DNA from: Sipunculus nudus
Taxonomy: Eukaryota; Annelida; Sipuncula; Golfingiida; Sipunculidae
Length of the DNA: 64,000 nt
NCBI GenBank assembly: GCA_026874595.1
Contig: CM049322.1
Coordinates: 29,821,340 to 29,885,339, forward strand
Direction of reading: 5' to 3'
The position numbers were made by a program, and so were the translations under genes. Numbering within the stretch: position 1 is the first letter of the stretch; every line of letters starts with the position of its first letter. A model generated the notes under the pieces. The model was not told where the DNA came from, searched no databases, and saw only the letters and a program-made list of their open reading frames with translations. Positions 12,101 through 24,100 of the stretch are shown piece by piece.

Positions 12101-15100
12101 CAAGTGGATTGGCATCTGTCTGTCAGCCAACATTATATCCAGATCCATGTCTGTTGGTAATGACATCTCTTATTTTCTAGCTTCAGTGTACATGATTGTT
12201 TGTGAACCAGGTTATGGTCTTGACATTCGTCAAAATAGAGAGTCAACGGTCAATGACCAATTGCTACAGATCAGTTCACTCTCAGCCAGCTGAGCCAATC
12301 ATATAGCATTGAAATCGTCATGGATAAATAAAATAAATATCTAAAAAAAAAGTGTATAGAAAAATTGTTACAAGTGATAAATGTTTGACTAAATCTAGTT
12401 ATACGCCGACGATTGGTGAATGCACTACTTACCTTTAGGTATCACCATATAAGAAAAGTTACTGCCAGACCGGACTCCATTATCTGCATGGACTGTATAG
12501 TTGCCAAGACCAGCCATAGTGATATTGGATATGTTCAGTTTACTATGAAGAGGGTGAGAGGTTATTGTGGTGCGGTCGTCCTCCTTTACAATTGTGATAT
12601 TTCGCCATGTACATAGTACCAGTTAAAATTCACACTGATTGGAAAGGCATCCACAGTGATTGATAATGGGACATCTTGACCCAAAGTTATGAAGATTCTC
12701 TTTCCCACGGCCGGATGGTCAGGCTGCTTGGCAGTGTCTATTGTAAGATTGCATACAGCTAAACACATCTTGCCCCTCAGTAAATAAAACTGTACCAAAT
12801 TTTTTTAATATTTACAGATTTTAATTAAAACGGTGCTTCCTGTAAAGTGCGGAGCTAAAAAATATGACAGTTCTTGAATCCTCGTTTTCTGTTGATTCCT
12901 CATCATTAAATTCTACAGATCTAATTCATCATTTCAAAATAAAGCTTATGTAGGCACCTCTATATTCTGTTAATTTGGCACCTTTCCTCAACATTTCCCC
13001 AACGATTTAACCAGAAGGACTCTCTTCGTATATAAACTAATTAAGCATTATTTATTGTTTTCAACTTTTAATAATAATACATTTAAAATTTTAACATTTA
13101 TAATAACTTATATTTACTATATTTTTTAGTTATTATTTAATATATATATATATATATATTTATATATGTATATCTACATGTGTATGCATGTATTATCATT
13201 ATTACGAGTGAACATACAGCCGAAGAGAGTTTCAGTGCAACTCCCTCATTATTACGTCCGCAATGCTTTTGGTCGGAAGAATTCCCCTCTTATTTACATG
13301 ACTATTGGGTCAGATATTGTGATTGTTTTAATGTTTGCCCGGGTCTTATTGAATCTTTTTCAGTTTGATTAGGCTTTTCATATTTCAATTTATGTTTCAA
13401 TTTTTACAATGCCAAACAGTAATGCGTACATAAACAAACTAGAATGAAAAATTTTTCAAATCTTGTTTGATGACACTGACGTGTTCGTCAACTAGTTTAG
13501 TTTTTTTGTAGGCATAAATACATTAAAAACCGCGATTTCTTTTAGTTTTTCAAGAAAATTTCATATCCAACATGACATAGCCATTTTAAGTTACAAACAG
13601 CCAGACAGAGACTGATGGATGATCAACTTGATTGAGGCAAACACAAACAGGATATAGCCCTGTACTGTAGGAAAATGAAGAACCGCTACGCTCTGGTTGG
13701 AGAAGTTACTTTCGAGCGGGTGTGTCTAACCCTCTGTTTCTGTCTACTGCACGGCACTATCACCCATATATATCAATTTATAGAATGATTCATGAAATAT
13801 TTATTTGAGTTACTGAGTGTACTAAATTTGTGTACAACATCAGCATTAGCTTGACTAACCAACCATCTACATAAATTTGAATTGTAACTCGCATCTAACA
13901 GTGACCTGTACACTGTTACCAGCTCTACAGGTGAATTGGCCACTATTGTAATATGGTATTGTAGGGAACACAAGTAACGCCATGCTCTGGTTGGAAAAGT
14001 TACTGTTGAACGGTGTATGTATCCCCCTGTTGCTGTGTATCCATGGCAGGAACTGGACGGTCTCTGCTGGTACAGCATCTGCTGTACAGGTCACTGTTAC
14101 TGACTCACTCTCTGTCACCTCCTGTGTAGGACTCGCGGTGTTCAGGTGAAGGTCTGAAAACATCAAAATTAAACAAGTAACTTTGTCCTTGATGAACTGA
14201 TTTCTCAAATACATCTATTAACAAAAGTCATTTGAGGAAGTTTAAAAACGTATGAAGTATTCGTTCACGCTCTTTTATCAGAACTGAAAACATAAGTACA
14301 CAAGGAATAAACATCTATCTATAGGGTTTTAGAAGTGTTGGAACGTTAAGAAAAAATTAAAAGTCATATATCTCAGGATTCATATTAATGTTGCAAAACA
14401 GCTGAATCACACATCATACTTATTCTTTTTAAACAATTTCATTGAATAAATATATTTGTGCATGTCATGGCCTTCATTCATATATCTCTACATTACTTCA
14501 ATATATAAATGTGGTTATATTTGCACAAGAATCATTTGAAATGTTTATGAAAAGGCACATAATTGAAAGTTATTTTGAATGCATTTCTCTAAACAACAGG
14601 TAATATGGTAATATGGCTTTCTTACACTGCACAACGAGATAAGTCTGTTTGTTTCTTGACAATGTCGTGGCCTCTGGTTGGGTAATTGCTACAGCCACTT
14701 AACACGTGTAGGTACCCGCGGTTTCTTTCTTGACAGGTCCAACTACCCAGGTCTTTTTGCGTGGATGCTCCCGGACTGTTGACCCTCTCTGCTGATGTAT
14801 CCATTTATAATTTCGATCTTGTGCTGTAGGATTTGACTCTGATGAACACGCCAGTGTTAGATCCTCATCTTCTTTCTTTGTTAATTTGTCCAGATCGGGT
14901 GTCAAACTTACACGGGGATCAACTGTGAATAGCATAGAGGAACATGCACCGAACACATGATATAATTTCATGAAATACCTCTGTATTAAAACAGTCTGCT
15001 TTTGTTTTCAGTAGGGCAAGTTTCCTTGAAGAGCATTTTGTTCGTAGCAAATGGGGCACCTGCGAATATCGGGTCCATTTAAAGTTCATATCATTCGCAT

Positions 15101-18100
15101 CATTAAAAATTTTTAAAAATTATTGAGAAAGCTTTAATAAACGTAGAGCGACTTTGTCTTCTGGACAGAGTTAACAAACAAAGTTTTCCTTATTCTAATA
15201 TACAGGTCTTTTTCCAATACAGTGTTGCCCCTGGCTGCGAACTCCCCTTTTAACGGTTAGTCCTTGTGTCGAGCGAAATTATTAATGTTTTAAGAACCCC
15301 TCTAGGGCAGACACCTCTCTATTCAGGACAACAGATACTTTTCGTCTGCCCAACAGTTAAAAACACCCCCCTCTAACGGATCCAAAAGCAGACACTCTGG
15401 CCAGAGTAGAGAAGAATTTTAATTGAAAATAGTTTTTGTTTCCGGTACCCCACTAACCAACAAAATATTCTTTGGTAGTCAACAGGTATTCATGAATGTG
15501 AAACACGAATTATTTTCACTTATTTTACCTGAGAATTGTAATTTGCAACTTTAATACGTCAGGTATCATAACAATTGCAAGTGTTGCTCAAAATATGACG
15601 TAATTTGCGTGCTTTTTATTATTCCAACATAAGCCCGGAACCGAGAATGATATCGCTTTTGCGTGTATGGGTTCATACAAAAGAAAGATTATGCCAGGGG
15701 TTATGACCTCTCGCAGGGCAATGGTTGGGGGTAGTTTTACACCGAAAGAACCACAAACGTTGATTATGCACATGTTATGGCACCTGATAGTTTACTTCAT
15801 CTCTAATGATCCCGCGATGAAGCAGTTACCAATAAGCATCACGGATATGAGTCGCACTGATCAATCACAAGGGATGTAGAAAATTTATTCGTCTTTACCG
15901 ACTTGCGACCGCAAAAGATGTCAACAGACTTGAGATGAGATTTCAGAAATCATTTTATTCAAATTACGATTGTTGTTCAGACAAACAATTGAGAAATTAA
16001 GAATTGATAGACATAAGGGAACTGAGCAAAACAATACTTGGAGTATCAGATCTATTTGCAAGCAGGACCTGGTACTGTTAACCAATGTCGGAAAACGTTC
16101 CCTAAACGTAATCACATAAATGACACAATTGTTAATAATAACCGTATGTCAAATAAAATAATACAAATCAACCATTTATTATAAAAATTATTTAGATAGG
16201 CCTAGAATATCAACATAGAGGTTGACTAGAAAACCACCTAAAGAGCGCAGACCTCCGCCACGGCAGCTCATTAGCCCCATATGGCATTATCAGAAATGCA
16301 GCAGTTTTCCACATTAAAAAAATCCCCGATCCAGATGGTGATCCGGATAACTACCACAATGTAATCAATTTTTCCTTGTATCATTGCAAGCTACTCTAAA
16401 AAAATATGAAAATGCATTGGTAACTTTATGAGTAATATTGCTGAGAGACAAGCAAACTGATGCCGACAAAAACATTACCCCCGCCCCTTGACGGTTGTAA
16501 TAATATTGTGACAATACCTGTCGTAATGGTTTATGTCCCACAGTTGGACCTCAGGCAAAAGGACCGCCTTGCCCAAACCTATCAGGGACAATTCGTCCAG
16601 TAATGTGGCTGTTCACTATACAGGGTTTTCCCTGTATTACTGACACCTAGTTGATCTTATCATTCTTTACGTAAATTGTACATTAATTCTCAGTTTCTCA
16701 CTGACAGTTTGATTACCAATGGTATAAACTGTAACTTGATCTTTCCATGCTTTACTTACACTGAACAATAAGATTCTGTCTGGCTTGGACAGATTGTTGT
16801 GACGGTCTGCTCTTGGTGTGTTGATTCTGTACCTCACACTTTATCTCTTTGTTGTGGTCGTCCTTTGTAACTGTGAGGCTGACGATGGCGGGCCCCGGTT
16901 GCTCCTGTAGATTCTGGTTGTCCTTAAACCAGGAATAGGTAGACGCTGGATTGCCTGCATCACTCAGCTGACAAGTGGCACGGCAGGTTTTACCTTCTAG
17001 CCAGGGTAATGTAGGATCAAAGCTTAATGATGGTCCAGTGGGTGTCCCTGCAAACAAAACAATGACCCGGAAGCATGTATAGTCCCCTGTCACATGCATA
17101 ACATGAAATACATTACAAAAATTATGCCTGTAATACTCTCTTTTTCTTAATGCAAAATGATGAAAGAAATGATGGATTTTAACTTATCAATCAATTAGCT
17201 GTTTAGTTTCTATGAAAACATTGTTTTTAATAAGGAGTGACTGAACGATGGAAATTGAAAAAAATGTGGAAAAGAGATCCAGCGATTCCATCTGTCATCC
17301 AAAACAGTTGACTGTCATGTTTGTAACAAAGAATCCTTCCTTATTAAATGAAGCTTGCTCTCGTACGTGGCATAAATCTGTTCAGCGAGAGCCTCTGACA
17401 GCCATATATTATGCAAACTCTTTAAGTGTCCACAACAGGGTGCTACCTATAGCTTGCATTCACAGAGTTTATAACGTTTACAAAATCAAACTTTCATTAC
17501 ATTTGCATGATATTTTTATGACCTGTGAAAAATTTATAATCTCTCCCTGTCACTTTGACATGTAATTTTACATATGAAACAGTTAAACTGCTTTACTATT
17601 AATTTGACTTTACACCGTTTTTTAAAGTTCCTGATAATCAAACATGTTGGCCTTTTTAACCTTGAAGGTCATTTGACAGCTTACCATCTGACATCTTTCA
17701 TTTTGATTTAAGAAAAATACATCCTTTTCACTTGAAATCATAAAGCTCTAGTTTATGGAAAAATAGATATATTCAAGGTCAGTCTAATTTTATGACACCA
17801 AATTAAAGAGATTTCATCCCATAAAGCATATCTATCCATGTGCATAGTATGAACGATATCTGTCTATTAGTTTATGATTTAATGCCCACACTACTGTCAA
17901 GTGGAAATGAGGGGGTAAAAGGTAGATAAAACGAAAAAAAAAGAATCATAGATGGGCCCACCAGCCTCCTGTACAAGACAAAGCTATGAAATATCTTCAG
18001 TTGACCTGTTTTTTGGACCAGTCCTTCCACCTTTTCTTGTGATATTTAGGATTTTGTGTGATTTTCAACAAAAATGGACCTATTTAATTTCAAGGTCACC

Positions 18101-21100
18101 TTCCTAGTAAAGCCATGACAGAATCTTAAATAGTCTCCGTCTTCTCACAGATATCTATCCACATATCATGTTTGATAGGGATCTAAGGAGTGTTTTTGCT
18201 CACAATATTGCCCTGAGGTGGCAGGCGGTGCTGAAACCATAGAATGGGCGTCTTTGTTAGAATTTTACTAAGAAAGCATGCAGATAATGTTTGGTGATAA
18301 AGTTCATTTTATGGTTATATATTAGAGTGGTAAAAGAGATCTATTGCAACATCAAGTAGGAAATCAAGCAAACATGGATAGTTTACCGGGGTTGGTATTT
18401 TAAGACCCTCATTTTGCCATACTCACATAAGACCGTAAAGTAGACACTTGCTGTGAAAGGCCCTTGGTTCCTCCTCTGCCAGGCTGAACAAAAACACAGT
18501 TGCCCATGCCATGACTTCTTGGCTTCTGTAGTAAACTCATTCTTTCTTCCCCCGGGGACTGCTGTACCATCACCGCCACCCTCATTTAAACAGTTCCACC
18601 TCACATAATCGGCGAGCGGCCTCCCTCCAGCAGCTGTACAAGTGAGTGTGATGCCATCGTCAGAGTACAGGATAGTTTCATTCTCATACTGAGTGATAGA
18701 TACACTGTCAGGTGGATCTGTTATATTTATAAATAAAAGTCATTATATTCGGAAACCAATACAAAATATGTAAAGTAATGCGAAAAATAGCAGGTACCAT
18801 TGACTTTCCTATTTTATCTGAAAACTGGTGTAAGTATACTGATGTTAGAATCACAATGCTAATTAGCATCTTGCTATGGTTATGAGGAAAACCATGCGTA
18901 AAAATTAAAAAGGTACAAACATCACATCAGACTGATATTTTTCAGGTTTCCATGTACATCTGACCTATACACGTTATGTTTCCGGCTTAAATGGCCAAGT
19001 TGACAGGCAACAAATTACTGTCAACTTGACGAAATGGTAAAGCAAAGTTGGCCCTCTCAGTTTAAAGAACTTTAAGAAGATACAATCGACCTCCAGTGAG
19101 ACATCCCCATTCCATGGTGAATAACCGGCCAGAGTCCTGACACGACAGCTGTAATTCCCCTGCTCATCCCTCACAGTCCGCTCTATAGTTAGCCTTCCCT
19201 GACAGATGTTTCCTCTTAGGTCCCCTCCGTTTGATCTTCTGAAATCGAACTGGTCTCTCCACCCCGGCCGGGTGTACAGGTGAACACGGCTGTCTCTCCT
19301 TCTGTCACAGGGGAATCGACGACGCTGATTAAGGGCGTTGGCTGACGTTCTGTCAATGAAAGAAATCTTTTGTGATTCTATATATTAAATATTTTTGGAC
19401 TTCTCATTATAGTTTTTCTTTCACAAGGGCCAAGAGAGAATAATAACAACTACAATGAAGAAAAAGATATGCGTGTTGTATTCCTTATCTTTTTGCATAT
19501 GGAAGATGTTAACCAACATATTTTTCAAGCTTGTTGTCAGTAAGTGTTAAGAAAACAAATTCAATGGGGAAATAGTTATGTTTGGAGCGGTTAGTTGTCA
19601 GTCTCGATTTGCAAAATGCAAGTGATTCTTTGGCGTTTAGACTATTCCAGGTGCAGGTGAGAGAATCGTTCTTGGTAAAAGGCTATTTTTTATTGTCATT
19701 TTTTATCAAGGGGTGGGGGGGAGGTTGCCCGTTTCCATTTTTTAATGCCAGCTTAACTAAGTATATTTACATCTGCAGAATTCCTTTTTGAATTTTGGAC
19801 TGGGTGACAGGGCAGTATCACACGATTGCAATCATTTTGTATCTTGGTGTTAACCAGGCCCGGTGACTACTCTACCTGCGGGTCCTAGGTGTGTAAGGCG
19901 CACTCGTTTGAGAGTGAAACGCGTTCGTTTTGCACGGCCTTCGCATTGAGCCGGTAGGGCGCTCACCCTAGGTAGGGACCGACCGTGAAACATCTCACCG
20001 CCTCGACTGAGAATTGAACCAAAAACCTCCAAGCTTTGAGTCTTGTGTTCTACCCCTGAGCCCCAGAAGCCTACTCGATGGTAGGCTAGCATCACGCTAG
20101 TATATTGTAGCTGTTGCTTTAGGGTTGGACAACACTATCTGTTAACCTCAGCCCAAGTTTTTGTTGCCACTAGAGATAGAAATAAATATATCTTTTGGTG
20201 TCACTTTATCGTATTCAGGCCTATCGTAAACATTGTTCCGTTTGTTTCTTGCACCTCTGTGACATTCCCTGAAAGACGATGCCAGTGCTAGTGAATTGGG
20301 AGGCGTGTTGAGGTTACCCTATAGAGACCCGAAACATTCATTATTAATTCCTCCTCGCTTCACCATTTGGAAAGCGAAGCATTGGGAGAACAGCTTGGCC
20401 TAGATACAAAATTTTGCCAGACTTTCCAGTCGTCAAGGTGCCGCCAACTCTTCCCCGTGAAATACATGTAGGCTCTATGGGTTGTACAATTACTATTTGC
20501 AGCATCGTGCCAACAGCATACGGACGTAGTAAATGTGTTCATTGTGGGTATCGCTCATTTCCACCAAAGGTATGTCGTTGTAAGGGAAAGGTATCTGTGT
20601 TGGTCCAATATACGATATAAACCAGGTGAGACGATTCATGTTAGAAGGATTTGCCTGAAGCTGCTATCTACGAAGTCGATACTTTATATAAATACCTTTT
20701 TCCAATATAGATATCAAAATATATCTTGGTTACCTCGGTAATCAACACTGGGTTTGGCTGAAAGCTATGACCAAGGAGTTTCTATGAGACTTGAGATCAA
20801 ATTCTGGCGTTGTCTTGTGACAGCTGAGCAGTAATTACCCATTAGCGCTATTGTGCGCCTATTGTTTTTCGGATGTAAATAACGCAGTCAATGGAAGCTC
20901 GTCGATCCGAGAGCGATAAGTCCAGCAGATGAGCGCTAAATAACATAAATTCAAAATGCAGAATGTTTGTTTTTTTTCCGGACACATGAGGTCACTCGAT
21001 ATCAAAATTTGCTGAGATATAAAGTATAAACCGTATTTTTCTTGAATAAATGTTAGAATGTTGCAAGTTCTCATCAGTTGACAATATTATTAGCCTTGTT

Positions 21101-24100
21101 ATATGATATCCTTTGATAACCAACGTTAACGTTTCTCTGCTATTTGTGCTTAAGAGGTCTATGTAAAACCAATGCAAAGTTTGACTGTTTGCAGACTATG
21201 TTTCCAGAAGTAGTACGGAAACGAGCCTTCTTGGAAAGCAAGTGAGAATCTCATACACAAGATTAATAGATAACGGATTCAAAGAGTATGTTGGAAGTTG
21301 TTTTAGGGGAGATGCACAGCAAACAGTCCGCAATCTGCTTACCGTGCCTTTCGTCATTCTGAGAATCATTCTATGGCAAGAGAATAATATAGAAATACAC
21401 GAAGCCATTTTGGAGAAGACCAACTTATACCAGTACGATATTCCAAAGCATCGAATTAATTCCAAAACGCTATGGAATTATTACTTCATATGCTGGTCAG
21501 CGATAAGACTGTCGAAGAAAAACTAATATCAATATCTAATCTACTGTTTATTTGCAAAGTCCATAAAGGATCGTTGCAGCATGTCTCACTTTACATTAAT
21601 AAAACTTTTTGAAAAAGAGCAAAAATCTCAATATAAACAGTCATATCACTAAGGCGTTTGCTTGCTTAACTATTTAGTTATTTTCTCTGGGCTATAGATC
21701 CCAAGCCAGAATCCATTATAATTCTGCTAGTTTAGCTGTTGAAACGCTTGTGAGTGTGTGAGTATTACATGGAGCTAAATCTTGTCACTCTTAGATCACT
21801 GAATAAGTACGACAGCATAATATGAATAACATTTTAAATCGATGGCTACCACTGAATTGCCACTCAAACGTGTTAGAGTGTGCAAGCATCTGCGTAAACT
21901 GTATCTTTGTAAAGGGGAGATTCCGTTTATATGTATATAAGAGCAGTGGTCAAAATATCAGTTAAAAATTCCTATTGAGTGAGATGCATCAATAGAGGCA
22001 ACTCGCTCGGACAGATGAAAAACTAAAAGCAATATTATTTTCGACAAAGAAAAAAGATCGAACGTGTGCAGAATGCGCAACAGCTAGGTTGCAATCAGAA
22101 AAGCCCTAGGTACCACCAAACATTCGCTATGTTTTCTCTGTTACTGGAACTAAATGACATGACTGGATGAATGCCTACCCGATATATCTATGTGTTCACC
22201 CAACGGTATCTGTCTTCTCCTAGCAGATCGTACACTTTGGAAAACATAGAAAATCATGAACTCTTTACGTACAGCTCCGCGCAGTTCAACTCTGATAATA
22301 TAAATCTAGTTGCTTCGACCGAGGAAACTTTCCTTGCTTTAGCCCCTATCACCCCTAATCGTCCCTTAAGTAATCAGATGCCAGATCAGGTGCTAAATAA
22401 ACAAATGTCATCACCTTTGTTATGAGAATGCACATGCATCGATTGCTCACAGGTAAACGCCGAAAGACTGGGTCTGAATGGACCTACCGCTTTATGTGCG
22501 TTCATGTAATTGTGTCACTTTTAAAATATGTAATGCGTTATATCTAAAATTGATCAGTTTGCCAGAGTAAAGCCAGTGGCCTTAGCCACTATTTACCTGC
22601 AATGAACCAACACTTTAATATAGAGAAGTTTATGTCAATTTGTTAGAGAGCACCTGCATTGATCTAGACACGCCGCATGGATCTACACTATTAGGTTGTG
22701 AACAAAGATATCTGCAACCATAGCCTGCCAGTGAGGGCTTGACCATTTGAACCACATTTTGACATAATGTGTATGGTTGATGTCACAAATTGAAATTATT
22801 TAAGGACTTTAAACTTGATGTTACGAAATTTGTAGGTTGTACGTATACCATATAAAACAATAACTGTAGCCTAGAAAATATATTCTGCTATGTTTCTTTT
22901 TCTGGTTCCTTTTCACATCTTAAGCAGTGGTTTTTGTGTACTGTATTCCCAGTAGTATTCGTTACTCTTTACACATAGCACGTACTTGCTTTGCATGGCT
23001 TACTTGGTTTCGACACCAAACAATTGACAAAGGACCTAGACTGTTCGGTCAAGTGAGACAAATACCTCGCCCTCATTGGTCTGATTATTGAGTCTTATAA
23101 CCGAATCCATTTTGAAACTTTGCAAAGTGACACTCAAAGCAACATGGATCTGGAAAATTCATTGGCCGTTGTAATAACGACAAATACTTACATATATATG
23201 TGTATATATATATATATATATATACATATATATACAACTGAAATATATAATTCACAGTGACCTAATTTTGTTATGCAAGGATATTTACCGAGGAGCTACC
23301 TGGATTTGAGTAAGAAGTTTCTAAGTCAAACGGTTTTGTATCTTGTTCACGGACGGACGGACGTACGGACGGAGGTGATTGCTATAGTTCTAATGTCGCA
23401 TGGTCAGCTAAGCTCCAAACATGATATGAAATATTTACATGGTTCTACCAGTTTTCTGCAAATTATCAATGATCGAAGAGAATACCTTAATTCAGGACTG
23501 TATGAGGTGGCAGGGGCACTGCCGAGAGTGTGTGCATGCCTTGGCTTGCAGTCAACAGGAAAGGGCATGAGCTGTTTTAGTCATAACATTATTATAAACA
23601 ATTAATGTCAACTAATTTTGTAAACTTGTTGTGGAATTAATAACATTTTATATGAAAGCATTACTAATAACAAACACTTGGCCTGTATCCTCTTCTTTTG
23701 GTCCTCTGAAGTCCACACGACAGGTGTAGTTAGCTTGATCAGGATATGTCCGGACTCTATGTATTAATAGACTACTGGTGCCATTACCGAAATGTTTATA
23801 ATCTGATCGACCCACGAGGTCACCCTTAGGATCTTTTAAGTCATATTCAGGAAAGTAGACATATACAGTAGTTTGTGATCCACCAAGAACTCGTCGCTCC
23901 CATGCTACAGACTGAATAGCGAGGCCACCACTGCTGATCTGACAGGTGACACTTCCAGTCTCATATTTCACCATGTAGGTGTCTGCTACTGAGGCACTCC
24001 GCCCTAAAAAGAGAAATAGATTACATGATCTCTGATTTCAGCATGCTCAGAAAGTGAGGTCCAGAAATGACGAAAACCTCCGTTATGTCTTCTAAAGTTT

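Larger units (their letters stand above)
19350..23664. other. Intron 2, 4.3 kb
   Basis: Holds a SINE at 19855-20095 and a TA microsatellite near 23190-23236. Open frames at 21242-21526 and 22171-22425 have no recognisable domain and no convincing coding signal. Confidence 0.5.

Noticed and set aside
14699-14701. Recoding or readthrough at the TAA of exon 6
   Set aside because: TAA is not a selenocysteine codon and no readthrough context or downstream structure was seen. Treated as nonsense.
21242-21526. 94-codon open frame in intron 2
   Set aside because: No recognisable domain, on the strand opposite to the receptor, with no splice or promoter support.
22171-22425. 84-codon open frame in intron 2
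   Set aside because: No similarity recognised; length is expected by chance in this much sequence.
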